Source: Deltaproteobacteria bacterium
GTDB taxonomy: Bacteria > Desulfobacterota > Syntrophia > Syntrophales > UBA5619
Direction: 5' to 3'
NCBI GenBank assembly: GCA_016935075.1
Contig: JAFGRP010000091.1
Location: forward strand, 1-37,353
DNA length: 37,353 nucleotides
Shown: piece after piece, positions 16,187-22,816 of the stretch
How positions within the stretch are numbered: the stretch's first letter is position 1
How the letters are laid out: each line of letters opens with the position of its first letter
Notes under the pieces: generated by a model
Database searches by the model: none
Told to the model about the DNA's origin: nothing
The model's input: only the letters and a program-made list of their open reading frames with translations
Made by a program: the position numbers and the translations under genes

Positions 16187-17451
16187 TATGCCGCCTCCTT
16201 CCGTTCCTTCAAATACTCATCTATCAGTTTCTGGGCCCGCTCAGCGATATAGTCCGATCGATAAATGTAATCCCGACCGTAGATCTCTAATCGAATATTC
16301 AAGCCCTTAAGTCCGTCTTGAAGAATTTTTATCGTCTCTTTCTCCCTGTTTCCGGCAATCAAAATCACTACAGGAAAACCGGAACGCTCTTTCAACTCCT
16401 CGTGCAGCACCTTCACCAATGCAAACGCATGGTACCATTGCTCTTGATTCGCCAGGCATGCCCCCGTCATCACATAGGCGGTAATCGGCTGTGCGAAAAT
16501 AGCCTTAACGACCTTGTAAACTTTGCTGGCAGGAGGATCGCCACTGGTATCGGCATAATTGGCAATCTTCAAACCCCTGTTGATCAGCGCCGCAGCCCCC
16601 AACATCGAACCGCCGCCGCCGATCCCATGGAAACCAACGTACACCTCTCCTTCCTGATACTCTGTCACCATCTGCGCAAAGTATCCCGTGCCCCGGTAGT
16701 CCGTCTCCTCGATGTGAATCCAGGCCAGTTTCTCGAGCTCGGTCGGCTCTCGTTCCATATCCCGCGGAACATCAATCCCAAACTCCGGGTGACGAAAAAT
16801 CGAGCTGTCGTCCAAGGTAATGTGGCAATCCGCCGCATAGACCTTGCCGTCCTTCGTCCATATCAAAGGGTTCATCTCGACGGCTCGCGCATCGTTATCA
16901 AGAAATACCCGGTAGAGTCCAAAAATCGCTGCGGCTATCCCTTCCAAACGCTCCTTCCGGATCCTCATCTGCACCAACAGGTCACGTATCTTTTCGATCT
17001 CCAATCCGCCGATCATATCGATCACAAGCTTTCCTACACGTTCCGGGTTTCGAGCCGCCACCTCCTCCACACCGGTACCGCCTTCCGTGCTGAATACAAG
17101 CACCGGCGCCTTGATGCTCACCGACGAGTTCACGACGATACCAGCGTAGTACTCTTGAGCAATTTCCAGCTGCTCCTCCACCAGCACCTTAGTCACAGGA
17201 AGGCCTTTGATCTTCGTGCTCAATACCCGCTCAGCCTTCATTCTGGTATCTTCCGGCGTCTTCGCAAACTGAATGCCGCCTACTTTGAAACGACCCGTCG
17301 CCCAAACCTGCGCCTTTATCACCACGGGTCCTCCGATCTTCTTCGCGATCGCCCCGGCTTCTTCTGCCGTCGTCGCTATTTCGCCGCGAGGGATCATCAC
17401 CCCGGCCTTCGATAGCAATGCCTTCCCCTGGTATTCGTATATGCGCGCCAT
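16186..17451 (-). CDS. succinyl-CoA-synthetase-like ligase, beta subunit
   Basis: 421 residues with an ATP-grasp N-terminal half: IYEYQGKALLSKAGVMIPRG, GGPVVIKAQVWATGRFKVGGI, KVLVEEQLEI, and the metal and nucleotide region AVEMNPLIWTKDGKVYAADCHITLDD. The C-terminal half has the ligase-CoA domain: VYVGFHGIGGGGSMLGAAALINRGLKIANYADTSGDPP. Compared with SucC the C-terminal part is longer (SucC is near 390 residues), as in malate- and citryl-CoA ligase beta subunits. First gene of block 3; the 219 bases upstream carry a candidate sigma54 promoter. Start ATG at 17451 with AGGGGG seven bases upstream. Confidence 0.87.
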   Translation of the reverse strand: MARIYEYQGKALLSKAGVMIPRGEIATTAEEAGAIAKKIGGPVVIKAQVWATGRFKVGGIQFAKTPEDTRMKAERVLSTKIKGLPVTKVLVEEQLEIAQEYYAGIVVNSSVSIKAPVLVFSTEGGTGVEEVAARNPERVGKLVIDMIGGLEIEKIRDLLVQMRIRKERLEGIAAAIFGLYRVFLDNDARAVEMNPLIWTKDGKVYAADCHITLDDSSIFRHPEFGIDVPRDMEREPTELEKLAWIHIEETDYRGTGYFAQMVTEYQEGEVYVGFHGIGGGGSMLGAAALINRGLKIANYADTSGDPPASKVYKVVKAIFAQPITAYVMTGACLANQEQWYHAFALVKVLHEELKERSGFPVVILIAGNREKETIKILQDGLKGLNIRLEIYGRDYIYRSDYIAERAQKLIDEYLKERKEAA

Positions 17452-17514
17452 CCATATACCCCCTACGTGATCCGTTTATTGGCGTAATAATCTCCCTGAA
17501 ATGATCCATTTTGC

Positions 17515-17530
17515 GGCAGAATAAGTGCCG
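17515..17530 (-). promoter_or_regulatory. candidate sigma54 (-24/-12) promoter before the ligase operon
   Basis: On the minus strand CGGCACTTATTCTGCC matches the -24/-12 pattern TGGCAC-N5-TTGC at GGCAC and TGC, with correct spacing. It lies about 64 bases before the beta-subunit start. The inverted repeat TTGTAT/ATACAA (17574-17599) and GGCAG/CTGCC (17603-17620) lie further upstream where an enhancer-binding protein could bind. No such regulator is encoded in the window. Confidence 0.35.
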
Positions 17531-17670
17531 TCCAACATTATCCGGTTGACCGCACATCTGTCCAAAACGGGTTTTGTATATTGAAAAGGGTGCATACAAT
17601 CAGGCAGGAATTGTTCTGCCGAAAGAAAAAAACCTGAAAGGAGGCATCCTGGTAAAAAGATTTCGCATTT

Positions 17671-18768
17671 TCAGACAACAATGCCTTTGTATGATGCGTA
17701 AGCTTTGATCATCTCTTTACGATCAAAGATTGTTGCAATAAGAGCCGTTCGGATCCACATGCCATTGCGCATCTGACGCCAGTAGACTGCCCGCGGGTCG
17801 TCATCCACATCCGTAGAAATTTCGCTCCTTCGGGGCAATGGATGGAGGATTACAGCACTCTTTTTCAGACGTTTTAGATCATTGCCGGTAAAGGAATATT
17901 TGCTGATGTCGCGTTCATTTCTTTTTCCGGCCTTTTGGGTATCCCATTCATCTTGGATCCGTGTCATATAAATGGCGTCAGCCTCTGGAATTAAAGACTT
18001 GAAATCATCGATTCGTTGATACATTATTTTTTTTTGGTCCAGCATGGCCAAGATGTCTTCCGAAATCTGCAGATCTTTTGGAGCCGCAAAAATCTGCTTT
18101 ACATCTCGATAAGCCGTCAGTAACCAAGCGAGTGAACGAACCGTGCGGCCACGAAGCAAGTCGCCGGCAAAAAGGATTCTTTTCCCGTCAATACCGCCAT
18201 TGCCTTCAAAACTCCTTTGCAGCGTATAAATATCCAAGAGAGCCTGAGTTGGGTGCTGGTCTTTCCCCGAACCGGCATTGATAATGGGTATGGGGCGTTC
18301 CGAGTTGGATAAAACCCAGGCCATTCTTTCTGCAAGACCTCCCACCTCGCTGCGCATGATGATCAGATCGAAATAGGAGCTAAAGGTCCGAACGGAATCT
18401 TCCTTGGATTCTCCCTTGAATTCGCTTGAAGTGGCCGTGTCACGTACTTCCCCGATGGATATACCCAGAATCTGACAGGCTGCGCAAAAGGACAGAAAAG
18501 TACGGCTGCTGGGCTGCGAGAAGTACAGCATGGCCCGCTTATGGGACAACAGATCCTTTAAAAATTTTATGCCCTCTTCCGTTTTGGCGATACGGCGTAT
18601 GATGGTGGCCAGCATTCCCAACTCATCCATCCGAGATCGATCAAATTGCTGGGCAATCATGATATGATAGAGCCTGCCGGCCTCATTGAAATAGTGCGCT
18701 TTTTCCGTCAGGGACAGAGACTCATATTTCTTCCAGGAAATTCTCATTAATGTCGGTTCGTCTTTCAT
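17671..18768 (-). CDS. aspartate-carbamoyltransferase-like protein
   Basis: 365 residues, longer than the usual 305-310 of PyrB. Carbamoyl-phosphate loop: FSQPSSRTFLSF, a variant of S-T-R-T-R. Also present: FKGESKEDSVRTFSSYFDLIIMR (80s-loop lysine motif), HPTQALLDIYTL, TRIQDEWD (compare TRVQKERF) and HPLPRRSEIS, all ATCase-type features. Next to catabolic ornithine carbamoyltransferase and carbamate kinase, and with no pyrimidine-biosynthesis genes nearby, it probably works in the phosphorolytic direction or on another amino or ureido acid. The N-terminus has about 50 extra residues. The gene is AT-richer than its neighbours downstream. Only 13 bases separate it from the OTCase gene, so they are co-transcribed. 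True aspartate specificity remains open. Confidence 0.85.
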   Translation of the reverse strand: MKDEPTLMRISWKKYESLSLTEKAHYFNEAGRLYHIMIAQQFDRSRMDELGMLATIIRRIAKTEEGIKFLKDLLSHKRAMLYFSQPSSRTFLSFCAACQILGISIGEVRDTATSSEFKGESKEDSVRTFSSYFDLIIMRSEVGGLAERMAWVLSNSERPIPIINAGSGKDQHPTQALLDIYTLQRSFEGNGGIDGKRILFAGDLLRGRTVRSLAWLLTAYRDVKQIFAAPKDLQISEDILAMLDQKKIMYQRIDDFKSLIPEADAIYMTRIQDEWDTQKAGKRNERDISKYSFTGNDLKRLKKSAVILHPLPRRSEISTDVDDDPRAVYWRQMRNGMWIRTALIATIFDRKEMIKAYASYKGIVV

Positions 18769-18781
18769 TTTTTACCCCCTC

Positions 18782-19771
18782 TTAAGTGAGTGTGGCAACC
18801 ATAACCGCCTTGATGGTATGCATCCGATTCTCTGCTTGATCAAAAACACGGGAAAAAGACGATTCGAAAACCTCGTCTGTAACTTCCATCGCCCCTATCT
18901 CACGCGTAACATCAGTAAGGTTATCATGAAACGCCGGCAGACAGTGAAGAAATATCACTTGGTCGGTATCGGTGCGACCCGTTAAACGCATAAGATCCAT
19001 TGTGACTTGATAAGGTTGCAAAAGCTTCCGTCGGTTTTCGAATTTCACTTCTTCTCCCATTGATACCCATACATCGGTATATATTACGTTGGCTCCTTGG
19101 ACTGCTTCCCGAGGTTCATGTAAGATCCGCACCGATCCGCCCGTTTCAGCTGCAAACCCCTCAGCTTCCTCAAGAAGATCCCGGTCCGGTAAGAGTTCGG
19201 GCGGTGTGCAATTGACGAAATGCATCCCCATTTTTACACAGCCTATCGTTAACGAGTTCGCCACATTGTTGCGTCCGTCGCCCATATACACGACGGTCAA
19301 TCCCTTCAACAGGCCAAAATGTTCCTTGATGGTCAAAAGATCTGCAAAAGTCTGGGTCGGGTGGGCCATATCAGTGAGGGCATTCCAAACTGGAATGCCT
19401 GAATAGTAGGCAAGCTGTTCTGCCGTATCGTGCCGATAACCCCGAAAGGCAATACCGTCAAACATACGCCCCAGAACGCGTGCCGAATCCGGCAACGATT
19501 CTTTCTTGACAAAATGAATATCGCTCAAGTTCAAATAATCCGTGTGAGCTCCTTCATCGGCAGCAGCAACAGTGAAAGCACAGCGTGTGCGCGTCGATGA
19601 TTTTTCGAAAATCATCACAATGTTTTTTCGTTTAAGAAGGTTGCCGCGCAGGCCCCGTTTCTTTTTATTCTTAAGCTGTTCAGCGATATGGATTAAATAT
19701 TCAATTTCCTCCGGGGTCAATTGCTTGACAGTAAGAATACTTTTACCTTTCAACGTTGAATTTTTTTTCAT
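18782..19771 (-). CDS. ornithine carbamoyltransferase, probably catabolic
   Basis: 329 residues with canonical motifs: FEKSSTRTRCAF (carbamoyl-phosphate loop), HFVKKESLPDSARVLGRMFDGIAFRG, HPTQTFADLLTI, DVWVSMGEE (ornithine-binding D..SMG), and HCLPAFHD with the catalytic Cys. It interconverts ornithine plus carbamoyl phosphate and citrulline. Co-location with carbamate kinase suggests the energy-yielding direction, citrulline to ornithine plus carbamoyl phosphate, as in the arginine deiminase pathway; but no arginine deiminase or antiporter is visible. SD GAGG about nine bases upstream of the ATG. Upstream is a 193-base gap with an odd amber-containing frame. Confidence 0.93.
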   Translation of the reverse strand: MKKNSTLKGKSILTVKQLTPEEIEYLIHIAEQLKNKKKRGLRGNLLKRKNIVMIFEKSSTRTRCAFTVAAADEGAHTDYLNLSDIHFVKKESLPDSARVLGRMFDGIAFRGYRHDTAEQLAYYSGIPVWNALTDMAHPTQTFADLLTIKEHFGLLKGLTVVYMGDGRNNVANSLTIGCVKMGMHFVNCTPPELLPDRDLLEEAEGFAAETGGSVRILHEPREAVQGANVIYTDVWVSMGEEVKFENRRKLLQPYQVTMDLMRLTGRTDTDQVIFLHCLPAFHDNLTDVTREIGAMEVTDEVFESSFSRVFDQAENRMHTIKAVMVATLT

Positions 19772-19793
19772 GAATTAAATCCTCTTCGTACAA

Positions 19794-19931
19794 TTAAGAT
19801 ATATTGTAATCAGGTCGCATTATATCCTGAAAGATGGCAAACATCGCAATGGTCTTCATGTGTCTCTCTGCCTCCTCCACCACCTGCCAGTCCTACAACT
19901 TCCGCGGATCCAAACCCGTAATCCTGAACAT
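19794..19931 (-). other. small open frame interrupted by one in-frame amber codon
   Basis: From ATG at 19931, after AGGAGAAAGGTGTTT, the frame reads MFRITGLDPRKL, then TAG at 19893-19895, then about 31 protein-like residues (DWQVVEEAERHMKTIAMF...) to TAA at 19794. It is in the same frame as the methyltransferase gene upstream, which itself ends in TAG (19965-19967). It may be a 12-residue leader peptide, a gene remnant, or amber read-through (stop or pyrrolysine). The ERHMKTI part vaguely recalls the AENRMHTIKA end of carbamoyltransferases. Not proven as a gene. Confidence 0.3.
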
Positions 19932-19964
19932 AAACACCTTTCTCCTAAAAAATGGTCCCGACCG

Positions 19965-20762
19965 CTACAATTCCAATTTCTTGGCCCTGAAGGCCCTCAG
20001 GTAGTTCATGCAGTAGCTGTCCCTGCCCGCCATGGCCTCCGCGACGATGATGTTCGCCATCATACGCCGGTCCAGGGGATTGATGATGGCCCCGTTGAGC
20101 CCGCGGGAAATTGCCATGGCCATGAAAATCTGGTTGACGAATTGCCGCCCCGGCAAGCCGTAGGAGATATTGGACAAGCCGCACAACACATTCACCCCGG
20201 GAAAGGCGTCCCTGACCAGCTCAATGGCCTTCAGAAAGGCTGTGCCGAAGGTTTGGTTCACCGAAATGGGCTGGACCAGAGGATCCACGTAAATGTTGCC
20301 CATCGGAACGTTGCGGTTGACCAGCTTGTTGATCAACCGGTCCGCAATGTTCAGGCGATCTTCAGCCGTCTCCGGCATGCCCCTGTCGCCCATGCACAAA
20401 GCCACAACCTTGTAATCCGTGCCCGCAATCAGGGGGATCATCTTCTCGTACCGCTTCGTCTCCAGCGAAATGGAATTGATCATGGGCGTCCCGCGGTGAA
20501 TAGCCAGAGCCGCCTCGATGGCCTTCGGATTCGGACTGTCAATGGAACAGGGTCCATCGACCACCGCCTGAACGACTTGGACGAGCCACATGAGGTACTC
20601 CGCTTCCTTTTCCACAAAAATGCCGGCGTTCATATCCAGAAAGTGCGCCCCGGCTTCGTGCTCTTGCATCGCAATCGCCTGAATCGCCTCTGCATCCTGC
20701 TTCTCGATGGCCTCCCTGATCGCTTTGCGGCTCGCATTGATCAGTTCTCCCACTACCAGCAT
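19965..20762 (-). CDS. methyl-corrinoid:tetrahydrofolate methyltransferase (AcsE/MtgA-like)
   Basis: 265 residues from ATG at 20762, with GGAGG seven bases upstream; the 41 extra residues of the track ORF are unsupported. A pterin-binding TIM barrel: MLVVGELINASRKAI at the start, HFLDMNAGIFVEKEAEYL, PCSIDSPNPKAIEAAL, INSISLE, YVDPLVQPISVNQ, and NVLCGLSNISYGLPGRQFVNQIFMAMAISRGLNGAIINPLD. Length and motifs match AcsE and the MtgA-type enzymes of demethylation systems. It should move the methyl group from the corrinoid protein (22080-22784) to tetrahydrofolate, feeding the Wood-Ljungdahl or C1 pathway. It lies between carbamate kinase and ornithine carbamoyltransferase in the same operon. Its stop codon is TAG and the frame stays open afterwards to a second TAG. 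Confidence 0.9.
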   Translation of the reverse strand: MLVVGELINASRKAIREAIEKQDAEAIQAIAMQEHEAGAHFLDMNAGIFVEKEAEYLMWLVQVVQAVVDGPCSIDSPNPKAIEAALAIHRGTPMINSISLETKRYEKMIPLIAGTDYKVVALCMGDRGMPETAEDRLNIADRLINKLVNRNVPMGNIYVDPLVQPISVNQTFGTAFLKAIELVRDAFPGVNVLCGLSNISYGLPGRQFVNQIFMAMAISRGLNGAIINPLDRRMMANIIVAEAMAGRDSYCMNYLRAFRAKKLEL

Positions 20763-20823
20763 CGCCGTTCCTCCTTCCAATACATCATTATCATATAGAA
20801 GACATTCACTCCTCTCCCATGCC

Positions 20824-21840
20824 CTACCGCTTTCCGAAAGAAGAGACCGAGCGGATCCAGGTGCCTGTTTTCCCAGCAAGGGCATCCATAATGCAGGTCG
20901 GCAGGGTAATCACAGTCGGATTGCCCGTGGCCTCCGTGAATTCGACAGCCGCTTCAATTTTAGGTCCCATGCTGCCCGGCGCGAAATGGCCTTCTGCCAG
21001 GAACTGTTTCGCCTCGGGGACTGTCATCATGTCCAAGAGTTTTTCGTCGGGTTTCTTGAAGTTCAGGGCCACCTTTTCAATGGCTGTTGTAATGATCAGC
21101 ATGTCCGCCTTCAGGAGCCGGGCGAGAAGACTTGTGGCAAGGTCCTTGTCAATGACGGCGTCCACGGCTTTCAAGATCCCGTTTTCTTCAATGACGGGAA
21201 CGCCTCCACCGCCGCAGGTGATCAGAGGGAAACCCCACTCGGCAAGCATAGCGATAACCGGCTCCTCGATGAGCTTCCGGGGTCGGGGAGAAGGAACGAC
21301 GCGCCGGTACCCCCGGCCGGCGTCTTCTTTGACGGTCCATCCCTCCTTGTCGATTTTATCCCGAACCTGATCCGCCGTGAAGAACTGCCCTATGGGCTTT
21401 GTCGGATTCGCAAAGGCCGGATCATCCTTGTCGACCAGGATCTGGGAGATCACCGTGGCGGGCGTCAGGGAAAAGCCCCGCTCCCGGAGAGCGTTGGACA
21501 AGAACTGTTGGAGCATGAAGCCCATGCCGCCCTGCGTATCGGCGCTGCAAATATACAGAGGAAGGGGGTATAGAACGTTGATTGCCGCTTCTACCCTGCG
21601 CAGCAGGTTGCCGACCTGGGGACCATTGCCGTGGGTAATCACAACACGATATCCAGATGCGATAAGGTCAGCAATGTAATTCATGCTTTCCTGGGCATTT
21701 TCAAACTGCTCCGGGATATTCCCTTCTTGATTTTCCCTGGAGATGGCATTACCTCCAAGGGCAACGACAACCAGAGGCGGTGGCTTTCCCCCTAAAGGTA
21801 CTTCCATATCACCCATTCGACCATTCATTATCCCGTCCAT
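20824..21840 (-). CDS. arcC: carbamate kinase
   Basis: 338 residues from the ATG at 21840, chosen because AAGGA lies about nine bases upstream; the track start is GTG at 21885, and other Met codons follow closely, so the start is uncertain by about ten residues. Motifs: LVVVALGGNAIS, VVITHGNGPQVGNLLRR, TQGGMGFMLQQ, PSPRPRKLIEEPVI, LITCGGGGVPVIEE, VDAVIDKDLATSLLA and GSMGPKIEAAVEF. The enzyme makes ATP from carbamoyl phosphate and ADP in fermentative catabolism. It stands between the corrinoid protein and methyltransferase genes, an unusual position that links carbamoyl-phosphate use to demethylation. Three carbamoyltransferases in this window could supply its substrate. Confidence 0.93.
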   Translation of the reverse strand: MDGIMNGRMGDMEVPLGGKPPPLVVVALGGNAISRENQEGNIPEQFENAQESMNYIADLIASGYRVVITHGNGPQVGNLLRRVEAAINVLYPLPLYICSADTQGGMGFMLQQFLSNALRERGFSLTPATVISQILVDKDDPAFANPTKPIGQFFTADQVRDKIDKEGWTVKEDAGRGYRRVVPSPRPRKLIEEPVIAMLAEWGFPLITCGGGGVPVIEENGILKAVDAVIDKDLATSLLARLLKADMLIITTAIEKVALNFKKPDEKLLDMMTVPEAKQFLAEGHFAPGSMGPKIEAAVEFTEATGNPTVITLPTCIMDALAGKTGTWIRSVSSFGKR

Positions 21841-21989
21841 TCTTTCCATTCCTTTTTTGCCCTGCCTATGCTCCAACCAAATCACCCGCTATTGCTGTTA
21901 CACTACTGTGCGCCGCTAAGAGACACCAAACGCAACAAGGAACGTTTCGGCCTAATCGTTGACCGTGCGATAAGAAAGGGAACACTGAC

Positions 21990-22027
21990 GTCGTGTGGCG
22001 AGCCCCATCTGGGGCCTGCCACACGAC
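21990..22027. terminator. strong intergenic hairpin between corrinoid protein and carbamate kinase genes
   Basis: GTCGTGTGGC pairs perfectly with GCCACACGAC over 10 bp, and the inner GCCCC pairs with GGGGC around a short loop. On the minus strand there is no strong U-run after it, so it more likely stabilises or processes the mRNA, or attenuates, than terminates fully. It stands in a 239-base gap (21841-22079) without a gene. Confidence 0.45.
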
Positions 22028-22079
22028 CACTGTTGTCATTTTTTCAAAATCAAGCAGTGAACTCGGAGCGGTCGGTTAA

Positions 22080-22784
22080 TCAGTCATTGGTCTGACTTCC
22101 GATAATGATCGGGCTATCCAGTGGCGGTTTCTTGCCGCAAGCAACCAGTTGTCGGCACAGCTCGACAGCCTCTGTAGCCAGCCTTGCATATCCGTCGGAC
22201 TTAATCTTCCCCGCCCACTCAGGCGTCACGGGTCCGCCACCGACGACCACGTAGTAGTTCTGCCTTAATCCCATGTCGTTCAGATAGGCAACCAAGTCTT
22301 TCTGATAGGGAAGACTCGTCGTCAGCAAACTGGACAACCCTATGATGGTCGCTTTCACCTCTTCGGCCTTTTTCACGAAGTTAAGGGGAGGTACATCCAC
22401 ACCCAAATCATAAACCTCGAAACCGGACGCGCCCAGGACAGCCCCTACCAAGTTCTTGCCAATGTCATGCACATCGCCAGTCATCGTTCCGAGAACGACT
22501 TTCCCCAGACTGGCACTCGCGCTTTGCTTCTTGGTCATGTGAGGCGCCAATTGTTCGAGGCAGGCTTTCCCGACGTCGGCGGCCAACATCAGTTCCGGCA
22601 GATACACCTCAAAGTCCTGGAACAACTGACCGATGCGCGCCATTCCCCCTGCGACGCCAACCTGCATGATTTCCACCGGGTCCACGCCTGCATTGAGCAG
22701 GGAATCAACAGCGGTTTTGGCCTTCTCTGCACTTCCCTCCACAACAGCTTCAGTCAATTTTGAGAGCAATTCTTGATTGGACAT
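22080..22784 (-). CDS. corrinoid protein of a methyltransferase system (MtmC/MttC-like)
   Basis: 234 residues. The N-terminal helical cap (LLSKLTEAVVEGSAEKAKTAVDSLLNAG, then LPELMLAADVGKACLEQL) is followed by a B12-binding Rossmann domain with the cobalt-ligating motif GDVHDIGKNLV near residue 106 and the SLLTTS and VVVGGGPVTPEWAGKIKSDGYA segments. Such proteins carry the methyl group on cobalt between the substrate methyltransferase and the tetrahydrofolate methyltransferase. Its partner MtmB-like gene ends 32 bases upstream, a standard pair. SD CAGGAGGATAT precedes ATG. No RamA-like reactivating protein is in the window; it must be elsewhere. Confidence 0.93.
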   Translation of the reverse strand: MSNQELLSKLTEAVVEGSAEKAKTAVDSLLNAGVDPVEIMQVGVAGGMARIGQLFQDFEVYLPELMLAADVGKACLEQLAPHMTKKQSASASLGKVVLGTMTGDVHDIGKNLVGAVLGASGFEVYDLGVDVPPLNFVKKAEEVKATIIGLSSLLTTSLPYQKDLVAYLNDMGLRQNYYVVVGGGPVTPEWAGKIKSDGYARLATEAVELCRQLVACGKKPPLDSPIIIGSQTND

Positions 22785-22816
22785 ATATCCTCCTGATACG
22801 GAAATGATGTTTTTGG

